A stretch of 45,793 bases of DNA, taken from positions 1 to 45,793 of the forward strand of contig NZ_MACH01000111.1 in the NCBI RefSeq assembly GCF_001884065.1. Direction: 5' to 3'. The position numbers and the translations under genes are program-made. This DNA comes from Bacillus proteolyticus (lineage in GTDB: Bacteria; Bacillota; Bacilli; Bacillales; Bacillaceae_G). How positions within the stretch are numbered: position 1 is the stretch's first letter; every line of letters starts with the position of its first letter. The notes under the pieces were generated by a model. That model saw only the letters and a program-made list of their open reading frames with translations, had not been told where the DNA came from and did no database searches. This document shows, in pieces, positions 1-7,480 of the stretch.

Positions 1-1
1 A

Positions 2-307
2 AATATGTTAAAGAATCATAATTTAGCAAAAGCAATTAGTGAAGTATCATGGTCGCAGTTTCGAACTATGTTGGAATACAAAGCAAAATGGTACGGCAAA
101 CAAGTCATTGTTGTATCGAAAACATTTGCTTCAAGCCAATTATGTTCTTGTTGTGGATATCAAAACAAAGACGTTAAAAATCTAAACCTACGTAAATGGG
201 ACTGCCCTTCTTGCCTTACACACCATGATAGGGATATTAACGCAAGTATCAATCTAAAGAATGAAGCGATAAGGCTTCTAACCGCAAGGACTGTGGAGAT
301 AGCCTAA
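2..307 (+). CDS. tnpB: TnpB (IS200/IS605 OrfB), C-terminal part only
   Basis: This is the last ~101 codons of an IS605-type TnpB, the RNA-guided nuclease carried by these transposons; the true start lies before the window. The reading frame is open from base 2. Visible are the four-cysteine zinc ribbon (CSCC...CPSC) and the final RuvC-type aspartate in the context [11 protein letters not shown], both family hallmarks. The first in-window ATG at 5 is internal, not a start. Hairpins of the element's right end follow directly. Completeness of the nuclease cannot be judged from this fragment. Confidence 0.9.
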   Translation, partial: NMLKNHNLAKAISEVSWSQFRTMLEYKAKWYGKQVIVVSKTFASSQLCSCCGYQNKDVKNLNLRKWDCPSCLTHHDRDINASINLKNEAIRLLTARTVEIA

Positions 308-382
308 TAAATTAGAGTTCGATAGAACTCTTTACTTAGGAATCCCCCTTTTCTAAACGAAGTGAAAGTGGGGGTAGTTCAA
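308..382 (+). ncRNA. IS605-type right end / omegaRNA scaffold region
   Basis: Just after tnpB come two hairpins: AGAGTTC-GATA-GAACTCT (314-331) and CCCCCTTTTC (344-353) pairing with GAAAGTGGGGG (364-374), followed by GTAGTTCAA ending near 382. In IS200/IS605 elements the subterminal right-end hairpin is read by TnpA and the same region forms the 3' scaffold of the omegaRNA that guides TnpB, with the guide starting just outside the element. Assignment rests on position and fold. By inference the guide would start near 383. Confidence 0.6.
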
Positions 383-754
383 AAGGTTGATAATTTGTTT
401 TTCAGATATTTTATGATTCTTTTTGTTTGTGGCAAACTTATGCCTCCAGGATTTGAAGAATATTTTTAATGTCGCTTTTAAATAAAGTCACGGTGTTTAT
501 AAAAAAGGAGAAATGTTTTGTCCATTTGGATCTGTTTATCTAAAGGGATGTTTTTATAGTGAAAAGAAGCTCTGAACTGAAAGGCGGATTAAGGAACTGT
601 TGAGCAGCAATAAAGTTACTCCACTAAAGGGCCAGATTGTTCAATAAGAAGAAAAATTTAAGGGTGCATATCTTCAAGAAAGAGAAATAATTCATTTCAA
701 TAAGACTATTTTTCAGCTTACCTCACTACTAGGGGCAAATTTGATTTTTTAAAA
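383..754. other. Intergenic stretch, no supported gene
   Basis: About 370 bases between the IS605 right end and the relaxase terminator. Short open stretches on the plus strand have no ribosome site and no recognised motif. I see no hairpin terminator or repeat here; it may be degraded coding sequence. Confidence 0.5.
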
Positions 755-808
755 CAGTATAGCTACCATTTCCGGCTTTAATGGCTGAATGGTATTGTAG
801 CTATACTG
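755..808 (-). terminator. Terminator directly after the relaxase gene
   Basis: Arms CAGTATAGCTACCATT (755-770) and AATGGTAT-TGTAGCTATACTG (788-808) form a long imperfect hairpin that abuts the relaxase stop codon (809-811). Read on the minus strand it is followed by a short T run, so it can act as an intrinsic terminator. Confidence 0.65.
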
Positions 809-1555
809 CTACTGTCTTTTATCACTTGGTAACTGTTTATAGACTTGTAAAATCAATGGTTTCAAATGTTGATTGCGCCAATCAAAAATGGAATCTTCTT
901 TTTTACTTCCCACCATATTTTTTCGAATCAGATCATTAATTTGTTTCTGTTCCTGCTTACGATCTAACAAATTGTTTACGACTTTTCCTTTCATTGCATC
1001 CAATGTTTTTGGTTTTCTTTTGCCACGTTCTCTCGTTGGAAATAGTTCAACAGTTGCCACATGAATATGAATGTTATCCGCATTAAAATGAATGGCTGCC
1101 GACCAGGTAGAACTATTTTGTAACCCCTCCTTTTTTTGCATTTCCTTCATCGCAAGCCGTGTCACATCCATTAACTTTTTTTCATCCAATGTTTTAGTTT
1201 TCTCATCATATATGCCTTGCTCCTCTAGCCAAGGATTAAGAAAAGAAATGACATCTTGCCACATGATACTTCCATTTTCATGAGCGATTTTAAACACTTC
1301 CTTTAAGGCTTTTTTCTCACCTTCTGATAAACGATTTGAGTGTTTTGTAAACAGTACGGATGTCTTTTCTGGATTCCCCATATATTCTTGATACGTTTCA
1401 AACATTTTCTGATTCAGTTTCACTTCACTTTTTGCTTCTTCTCGATCTACATACTCAATATAGTTCTGAAACGCATCCGAACTTGGTAACACAAATTTTG
1501 TTTTTAAAACAACACCCGGTGTGCTGGAAGATTGTACAGGAACCCCATTACTCAT
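809..1555 (-). CDS. MobL/MobP2-type relaxase, short
   Basis: Predicted plasmid relaxase, which nicks oriT and leads the strand during conjugal transfer. The 248-residue product carries a three-histidine metal motif at about residues 156-165 (HFNADNIHIH), typical of the MobL/MobP2 relaxases of Firmicutes. I chose the ATG at 1555 because GGGTGA precedes it at proper spacing and it overlaps the upstream gene's stop as ATGAGTAA, implying coupling; a GTG at 1564 is the alternative. It is shorter than many relatives, whose C-terminal extensions are missing, although a terminator follows immediately. With its neighbours broken, it is probably part of a decaying mobilisation region. Confidence 0.75.
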   Translation of the reverse strand: MSNGVPVQSSSTPGVVLKTKFVLPSSDAFQNYIEYVDREEAKSEVKLNQKMFETYQEYMGNPEKTSVLFTKHSNRLSEGEKKALKEVFKIAHENGSIMWQDVISFLNPWLEEQGIYDEKTKTLDEKKLMDVTRLAMKEMQKKEGLQNSSTWSAAIHFNADNIHIHVATVELFPTRERGKRKPKTLDAMKGKVVNNLLDRKQEQKQINDLIRKNMVGSKKEDSIFDWRNQHLKPLILQVYKQLPSDKRQ

Positions 1556-1809
1556 TTTCATCACCCTGCATCATCATTTGAATAAACTCATTCATTTTTT
1601 TCATTTCGCTATAACAATCACTCATCATATGGATGTTCTTCTGAATGATATTTTCTAATTCCATTTCCTTTTTCGTTTGTTCCGGCAAATAAGCCGCCAT
1701 TTCAAGTAATCCCTTTTAAAAGTTTTTGTCCTGAAACTCCTTTTTCCTTTGCCATTTCGTCAAATTTTTTGATTGCAACCGGATCTATATCTCTTATTTT
1801 TAGATTCAC
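1548..1809 (-). pseudogene. MobC-like relaxase accessory protein, frameshifted
   Basis: A small gene upstream of and overlapping the relaxase. It starts at GTG 1809 behind AAAGGAGCGG and reads VNLKIRDIDPVAIKKFDEMA. At the run AAAAGGG near 1710 the frame stops (TGA at 1704-1702), but another frame continues at once (LLEMAAYLPEQTKKEM) to TAA at 1548. Dropping one base restores an ~86-residue protein that would overlap the relaxase start by 8 nt. Size, position and coupling suggest a MobC/relaxosome DNA-binding partner; this is inference, not a recognised domain. A sequencing indel is the alternative to real decay. Confidence 0.6.
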
Positions 1810-1858
1810 AATTTCCGCTCCTTTCTGCAATTGTGGGTAGAGAACCAAAAATAGTGAG

Positions 1859-1921
1859 AAGAGCATAAGGGGTTTTTGCCCCCACCGAGGGTGTGGGGCT
1901 AGGCGGAGCCTAGCAAAACGA
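1859..1921 (+). other. Candidate origin of transfer (oriT)
   Basis: Just upstream of the MobC-like/relaxase pair lies a short GC-richer island in AT-rich DNA. It holds CATAAG at 1864-1869 (resembling the CATAAG/TGCGCCC nick core of P-type oriTs), GGGG-TTTTTG-CCCC, and a perfect hairpin GCTAGGC-GGA-GCCTAGC (1898-1914). Location and inverted repeats support oriT; the nick position is inferred only from resemblance. Confidence 0.5.
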
Positions 1922-1944
1922 TGGGAACAAGAAAACCTTCTAGG

Positions 1945-2026
1945 TGTAGACTCACTCACGACACAAAATCTTCTGATGTAGACTCACTCACGACTCATTT
2001 TTTCGTGATGTGGACTCACTCACGAC
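1945..2026 (+). repeat. Three 18-bp direct repeats at exact 32-bp spacing
   Basis: TGTAGACTCACTCACGAC occurs at 1945-1962 and 1977-1994, and with one change (TGTGG) at 2009-2026. Start-to-start distance is 32 bp both times, about three helical turns, so a protein would meet all copies on the same face. Next to the oriT candidate these look like binding sites for an accessory transfer or regulatory protein; the binder is unknown. Confidence 0.8.
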
Positions 2027-2036
2027 ATGACTTTTT

Positions 2037-2924
2037 TCAGTTTTTATTAATTTCTAGTGCCTTTTGCTCTAATTTTTTGATCTTATCTCGTGCAATTTTT
2101 TGTTCTCCTTTAAACAATTCAATGTTCTTTTCTGATGATTTTATTTTGGATTCTAAAGATGATATTTTCGATTGGGTTTCCGTTTTTTCCGCTTCAGTTT
2201 GGTACTTCATTTCATCTTTTAGTTCTTTTACGTTCTCATAAACTGTCTTCGCATTTTCTTCTTCAAGCTTAATTGCTTTTCCATAATTTTCGATCTTTGT
2301 TTCAATATCTTTTTTATCTCTTTCTATAAAATCTAACTCATATGTTTTTTATCTTCAGCTAACAATTCATCATTCGCTTTTGTTTTTCTTTGATCGGTAA
2401 AAATCGTCTGAACAAGTTTATTAGGACTCTTTGTACTTGTATTTTCTTCTTCGTATTCGTTAACATCTTGTGTGAATTTACGAATATCCATTTGTTCCTT
2501 TTCACTGTTTTTATTGTAAATATCTAAAGCTAAAGCTCCCCAATTTGGAGATAATTCTTTGACTTCTATCACGTAATTTCCGTTCTCTTCATACAACACT
2601 TTGACAGGTAATTGAACACCTGGCTTTCCTTTTTCTTGTGCCTTAAACGTAAAGCCAGTTTCCTTCTATCCGAAATCGAATTTCTATGAAGTTTTTATGT
2701 GGATTGTACTCCCTCTGTTCTACAATCAATTTCCCCATTCCCGACAACTTGATTACTTTGTGTGTTTCCGTATGGAATAGTTTTTCATCGTTCGGCATGT
2801 AAATTTTAGATGTCAAGAAAGCGAAAAAACCCAAGAATAGAAAGCTGATAATTGCTAGGTAGATCCACGACTTATTTCTTCTCAAATTAATTCTTTCACT
2901 CTTCTTACTGATTGCACCTATCAC
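2037..2924 (-). pseudogene. One-TM coiled-coil protein of transfer module, two frameshifts
   Basis: The start at 2924 gives a short basic tail, one membrane helix at about residues 20-40 (WIYLAIISFLFLGFFAFL) and an extracytoplasmic domain. Near 2667 the frame breaks; removing one G from the GG run restores reading (ETGFTFKAQEKGKPGVQLPV) into the segment starting LYEENGNYVIEVKEL. A second break in an A6 run near 2345 is repaired by one added A and continues as a long charged coiled coil (TYELDFIERDKKDIETK...) to TGA at 2037. The restored product is ~295 residues. Family not recognised. Linkage to the 2946-3524 gene, the hydrolase and the relaxase suggests a conjugation-apparatus component. Confidence 0.6.
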
Positions 2925-2945
2925 ACCCTCACCTCACCTTTTTTG

Positions 2946-3524
2946 TTATAAAACTTTCATATTGAGCTCTTCTACACTTGTAACTCGCCATGTTTCCTTT
3001 TCCTTTTTTATGATGATTCGCAACACATTGTTGACTTTTTCTTCTCGATTTTGTGTTGAATCAGTCGTGACATTTATAAATTCAGCTAACACATTTACTT
3101 CCTTTTGATCGGGTTCATTTTCTTGTAAATAAAACTTCATTTCGATTGGTTTCGTCTTATAGGTATCTCCTAATTCGTATTTATCAGTGGGATAGAAATG
3201 TTGTAAAAGTTCTTCACTCATAATAGATTTTGCTTTTTCTTTCCGCTCATTGTAACCCTCTTTTTCTCGATGAAAGGATAATTGAATAAACGTTTCGGCT
3301 GTCGATAAATACGCTCTTCTCTGTTGTTCTTGTGCGGAGGGAAGCACCTTATTAAGTCGTCTTTTTAAGTCTTCATTTTGTTTTGTTAGTAATTCATTTG
3401 AAAGTTTTAACTGTTTTTCTTTGCCATCACTCATTGATTTTTTGCTCAAATAGATATTAAAAACTATCACACCTACAACTAAAATGACAAACACAATAAA
3501 CAAAGATTTGCGTTTATCTTTCAT
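2946..3524 (-). CDS. One-TM extracytoplasmic protein, possible VirB8/TcpC-like transfer protein
   Basis: A 192-residue intact protein with an N-terminal membrane helix at about residues 8-26 (FIVFVILVVGVIVFNIYL), a short coiled coil (LLTKQNEDLKRRL) and a C-terminal alpha/beta domain ending in a strand-rich part (NNVLRIIIKKEKETWRVTSVEEL). That layout resembles the NTF2-like extracytoplasmic domains of VirB8/TcpC-type conjugation proteins, but I see no diagnostic motif. It lies 21 bp upstream of the coiled-coil pseudogene on the same strand. It is one of the few unbroken genes in the module. Confidence 0.6.
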   Translation of the reverse strand: MKDKRKSLFIVFVILVVGVIVFNIYLSKKSMSDGKEKQLKLSNELLTKQNEDLKRRLNKVLPSAQEQQRRAYLSTAETFIQLSFHREKEGYNERKEKAKSIMSEELLQHFYPTDKYELGDTYKTKPIEMKFYLQENEPDQKEVNVLAEFINVTTDSTQNREEKVNNVLRIIIKKEKETWRVTSVEELNMKVL

Positions 3525-3551
3525 TCTTTCAGTCTCCTATTCTTTAGGTTT

Positions 3552-4222
3552 TTAGAACCTTCTTACATGACCAGAAAAGACTTTTTTCAATACGGATTAT
3601 TTAGATCTTCAATGGAAACACCTTTATTCGTTTGGCATCCAATGAAAGTATTTTTATCAATTACAATGCCAACGTGTCCGTCATGTTTGTAGGTATCAAA
3701 GAAAATAACGTTACTCGGTTTCATATCATTTACCGATACTTTTGTACCGATTTTATTTAATGTTTCAGTACTTACAGCTCCCATCGGACTGGTATACATC
3801 CCTACTTGTTCGAACGCCCAGCGCACAAAACTTGAACAATCAAAAAATCCCTCTTGCAATGTCATTTGTGTTACGTCCTCCACCAAATACATACGTAGAA
3901 CGCCCTATCCATTGGCGACCTACATCGGAAACTTTTGAACCGCTACTTCCTCCACTTCCTGCATTTCCTCCTTCACCAGAAACGACAGAACCCGGCTGAT
4001 AATATTTTAAAACTACGCCAACGTACAAAATATCGCCGTAGCACACTTGATACGGTACGGCTTCTGGTCTAAGACAATGATACATACCAGTATGTTTTAC
4101 TTTTTGATACTGTTGTTGCGAAAATTTGATTGCTAATTCTTTCGTATACTTGCCACCATTTGCACCAATAAAGTCAAAAAATCCAGTCCCGAAATTGTAA
4201 GCTTGAATAGCTTGCTGTAGTA
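3552..4222 (-). pseudogene. CwlT-type lysozyme-like + NlpC/P60 hydrolase, truncated and frameshifted
   Basis: Bifunctional cell-wall hydrolases of this type open the peptidoglycan for conjugation (CwlT of ICEBs1, Orf14 of Tn916). From 4222 the minus frame reads the end of a lysozyme-like domain (AIQAYNFGTGFFDFI, then YGDILYVGVVLKYY), a Gly/Ser linker and the NlpC/P60 domain. Near 3845 a T6 run shifts the frame exactly before the catalytic motif; one T fewer would give GIFDCSSFVRW. The histidine region GHVGIVID follows. A further lost base near 3593 truncates the tail, which would otherwise read YWKKVFSGHVRRF to TAA at 3552. The 5' half of the gene is missing upstream of 4222. Clearly non-functional as sequenced. 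Confidence 0.75.
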
Positions 4223-5470
4223 AGTATGAAAGGTCAAAAATTAATTCTAATGTTTTTATTTATTTTAATTTCTAAAACAAGATTTATAAAATATAGTATT
4301 CTATATTTTTTGTCATTTCTTTAGAAAGCTTGGCATATTTTCAATATACAAAGGGAATCTTGTAAACTTCAAATGGTTTCCATAATTTTTACAATTTATT
4401 TTTGGATGGTTCTGATACAAAATTAAATTATAAAAACATAGAGTAGAAGTTTTTTCTACATTTCTAGCTTATGAAGCTAAACCAAACACTTTATTCATAA
4501 AATGTTTTTGATCTTAGACAGACTTGTTCGAGAAAATAAGTTTTCTTTTTACTCTAATATAGGTTTTATCGACTCCTCATGAGTTGTTTGTTCATTTAAG
4601 ATGATATTGTATTGTCTCTTCTAATTTAGGCCTATATGGATAAACTCAGCGTATAATTATTGTCTGAGCAATTAATACATCTCTTCCCTTTAGTTCATAC
4701 TGATAATGTTTCTATTTGAACTAATTTTCCTTTTCATACTGATTACACATCTTTTCTAAAACAATACCATCAGTATCTTCAAGTATTTAAATTTATTTTT
4801 TCCTTAGTGAAAGACTATTACCTTTTAGATAATCAAGAGATGCGCATTTTTCGGATAGTACGTTAAAACCTAATATAATATATAGCTTTTATATAAAAAG
4901 AATATAAAGATAAAACTATTATACTTATGAAAAAAGGCTTACAAACTCAGTAATAACAGTGTCTGCAAAGTTATAGAACCATAAAAAATCGAAAAAAACA
5001 CTTATTGGAAATGTATTTATTACGTTTTACGTCGCTCTAAATATACAAAATATCATAAAGTTGAATTACTTAACCTACATATAATCAGTATCATTTTGAT
5101 ACGTAGAAGTGTATATAAGATTAATGGTAGTCTAGCTTAAATTAATAACATGATTTCCACATACGCTATAAAATAACCCACATTTTATTAACATTTAGAA
5201 GTAAGTTATAGACATAATTCAGTAAATCAACATTATTAACAAAAAACATTCTGATTTTAAGTAGCTTTATATATAAAACGTTTATATATAAAGCTTTGAG
5301 CTATTTTATTGTACACATTTGGACAATATTATTAAGATATCCACTGAATTAATATATATATTTACGATTTTTAGTAGATTAAATGCCAGTAAGAGAACGA
5401 ATGTTCAGAAAAAAGTAAAGTGAAATTGTGAATTACTGATTATATTTTAGGAATTTTGTATAGAAGTGTA
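4223..5470. other. AT-rich stretch without recognisable genes
   Basis: About 1.25 kb beyond the broken 5' end of the hydrolase. Stop codons are dense in all frames and no ribosome site precedes an open frame. The only clear structure is the perfect palindrome at 5263-5295. It may be a deletion or rearrangement junction between the transfer module and the replicon. Confidence 0.6.
5263..5295. repeat. Perfect A/T palindrome resembling the tubR-upstream repeats
   Basis: AGCTTTATATATAAA and TTTATATATAAAGCT flank ACG in a perfect 33-bp inverted repeat. The segment ACGTTTATATATAAAG resembles the ACGCTTTATATGTAAG-type units upstream of tubR, so it could be a distant TubR-like site. That link is inference. 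Confidence 0.55.
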
Positions 5471-5474
5471 TAAA

Positions 5475-5518
5475 AAAAGAGAGGTATTCTAACTCAAATT
5501 TAAGAATCTCTCTCTTTT
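5475..5518 (+). terminator. Terminator-like hairpin
   Basis: AAAAGAGAG (5475-5483) pairs with CTCTCTTTT (5510-5518), with further pairing between TATTCT and AAGAAT inside. It lies downstream of the 563-residue gene (minus strand) and could terminate in either direction. A second hairpin, CTCCTT...AAGGAG, sits at about 5571-5596, close to that gene's stop. Confidence 0.5.
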
Positions 5519-5604
5519 ATGTTTGGATAGTACGAATATAATTTCTAATTTCAGCACGAATAGCCCTCCTTCTTTGATTTTTCAAAAAAGGAGAGCATGT
5601 AATC

Positions 5605-7296
5605 TTACATTGCAGGAAGCAACTGATCTACCGTGCATGGTGTTTCACTATTTTTACGGTAATAAGCTTCTAAGGAATGAAGAAAATCGATTAAATTAAA
5701 GTCTTTAGGAACTTCAATTACGCGGATTTTTTCCTTAGGCAATCTATCTATTTTTTCAATGAACAGTTCGCGAATATCACTTGGAATATGATGTTTTTTA
5801 TGGCCATGAGATTTTAATAATTCACGAATTTTAATTTCTAATGCAACATACGCGTTAACATTTACGCCTTGCTCAAAAGCATATTTCCTAAATAGTGTTT
5901 CTTCTTGATACTGCATATAATTACGATGGTATGCTTCTTCAGTCACAGGAACCGCATATGTAGAATGAAGAAGGTCATGCGCTTTACAGAATAACTTCTT
6001 AACATTTTGTAATGAATATATAGCAAAGTGAGTACCAAATTTAAATACCGCATCTTCTTGCTTTTCTTTCGGTACATTGTGTGTAATCAGAGAATAAATA
6101 CCTGTTTTAGCAGCGGTATCTAATACGCGATATTGAGAAGACTGCTTTAATAATTTGCTTAGTGTATAAACAAGATTTTTAGGGAAACCCTCTTGTCTAT
6201 CAATCATTTCGCGTAATCCACGAATTACTTGTCGGATTTGACGATGACAGGAATGTTTTAAGACATTTACAAATTGGTTTATATCTTTTGTAAATTCTGC
6301 AATATTCATTTCAACTAACGATCCTTCAATGAACTTAGCTTTACGTTTATATGTAAGTCTTGGTGTAAATGGATCGCGATACTCTTCTCCTACTTCCTTA
6401 TTACACAAGAAATCAGGGTGTACAGATAAATACAGTGTTGTATACTGCTTTTTATTCTTTTTCCCTTTTTCTAATTTGCAAATTTTAAACAAAGAAGATC
6501 CAGTAGCAGTAGATTTAGTTGTTAATTCAGCCATTACAGAACGTATCTGATGTGGGTATTTCTTATGTAAGAAGCGATACATACCGCCAAAATGAGTCTG
6601 TTGTCCTTGTTCATCAAATTTGTATAGTGAACGTTTCAAAGTAGTTTCTCGTTTTTGCTGCATTGCGATATCAATAAATAGCTTTTTAGCAGCAATGGAT
6701 AAATCGAAGAATTCTTTTGTAAATACAATTGGGCTGATAAACGTGTAAGGATTCGCTTTATTCGTTTCCTTGTTCATAAAATCAGTTAATGTAATTTTAT
6801 ATTTACCACTGTACTCATTCTCAATTTCAATGATGTTGTGCAAGCTAAGCTTTTTCAACGCAACATAGAATTGTGAATGATGAATATGTGAAAATGCTTC
6901 TTTATAGTTTTTGTAGTCCTCCCAAAGCATGTGAATGGAAACATGAGAAAGTTCACCATAGGTATTACATTTTTTATGTAGAAATAGAAATACTTCTAGA
7001 TCTGCATTAGTAATACCATATAGCTTATGCTTTCTACCATTTGCTTTAGTGAAGAGATTTTTCATTTGAAGTGAAAAAGATGGTTTGGCTTTTTCAACAA
7101 ACCCTTCTTCATCTGCAATTCGTTCCTCGTAAGACATTGAATTTACGATATCTTCTAGATATGTATCTTTAAAGCTATAGTATTTGCCTTCTAAAGCTTC
7201 CACTAATTTTTGCCATGCTTTAATTGTTACTAATACTGGAGTTGTTGTTTCACCATTTAAACTACGTTTGTTCTTTATAACGAAAGGTTTAGCCAT
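5605..7296 (-). CDS. Winged-helix-type protein divergent from iterons; candidate replication initiator
   Basis: A 563-residue basic, soluble protein. I chose ATG 7296 because GAGGAGGTG sits 7 nt upstream; the in-frame GTG at 7305 lies in the ribosome site itself. Residues ~95-175 look like winged-helix DNA-binding folds (ADLEVFLFLHKKC, then QFYVALKKLSLHNIIEIENE, then YKITLTDFM). The rest is helical and Lys/Arg-rich. Its promoter faces the iteron field at 7481-8964, as expected for an iteron-binding initiator. I do not recognise a named Rep family. Alternatives are a plasmid copy-number or segregation regulator. Intact, unlike the neighbouring transfer genes. Confidence 0.65.
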   Translation of the reverse strand: MAKPFVIKNKRSLNGETTTPVLVTIKAWQKLVEALEGKYYSFKDTYLEDIVNSMSYEERIADEEGFVEKAKPSFSLQMKNLFTKANGRKHKLYGITNADLEVFLFLHKKCNTYGELSHVSIHMLWEDYKNYKEAFSHIHHSQFYVALKKLSLHNIIEIENEYSGKYKITLTDFMNKETNKANPYTFISPIVFTKEFFDLSIAAKKLFIDIAMQQKRETTLKRSLYKFDEQGQQTHFGGMYRFLHKKYPHQIRSVMAELTTKSTATGSSLFKICKLEKGKKNKKQYTTLYLSVHPDFLCNKEVGEEYRDPFTPRLTYKRKAKFIEGSLVEMNIAEFTKDINQFVNVLKHSCHRQIRQVIRGLREMIDRQEGFPKNLVYTLSKLLKQSSQYRVLDTAAKTGIYSLITHNVPKEKQEDAVFKFGTHFAIYSLQNVKKLFCKAHDLLHSTYAVPVTEEAYHRNYMQYQEETLFRKYAFEQGVNVNAYVALEIKIRELLKSHGHKKHHIPSDIRELFIEKIDRLPKEKIRVIEVPKDFNLIDFLHSLEAYYRKNSETPCTVDQLLPAM

Positions 7297-7480
7297 CTTT
7301 TTCACCTCCTCTTATTATGAGTTTCAGTTTTCACCTAAATAGGATATAAAAATTCAACTTTGATTATATCAAATCGAATCTTAGTGAAATGTGTCCCTTT
7401 AAGAGGAAAATCAAAAATGTGAAACGCAGCCTCAGCCTTAGAGGCACAAGGGATTCAACGTTTCACAAAAAAAAACTTTT

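Noticed and set aside
755-808. TGTAGCTATA in the relaxase terminator as an extra iteron
   Set aside because: Only about nine bases match and they are explained by the hairpin; the CCAC and GTTTCA parts are absent.
873-1581. Plus-strand open frames across the relaxase gene
   Set aside because: They are antisense shadows of the relaxase frame with no ribosome sites.
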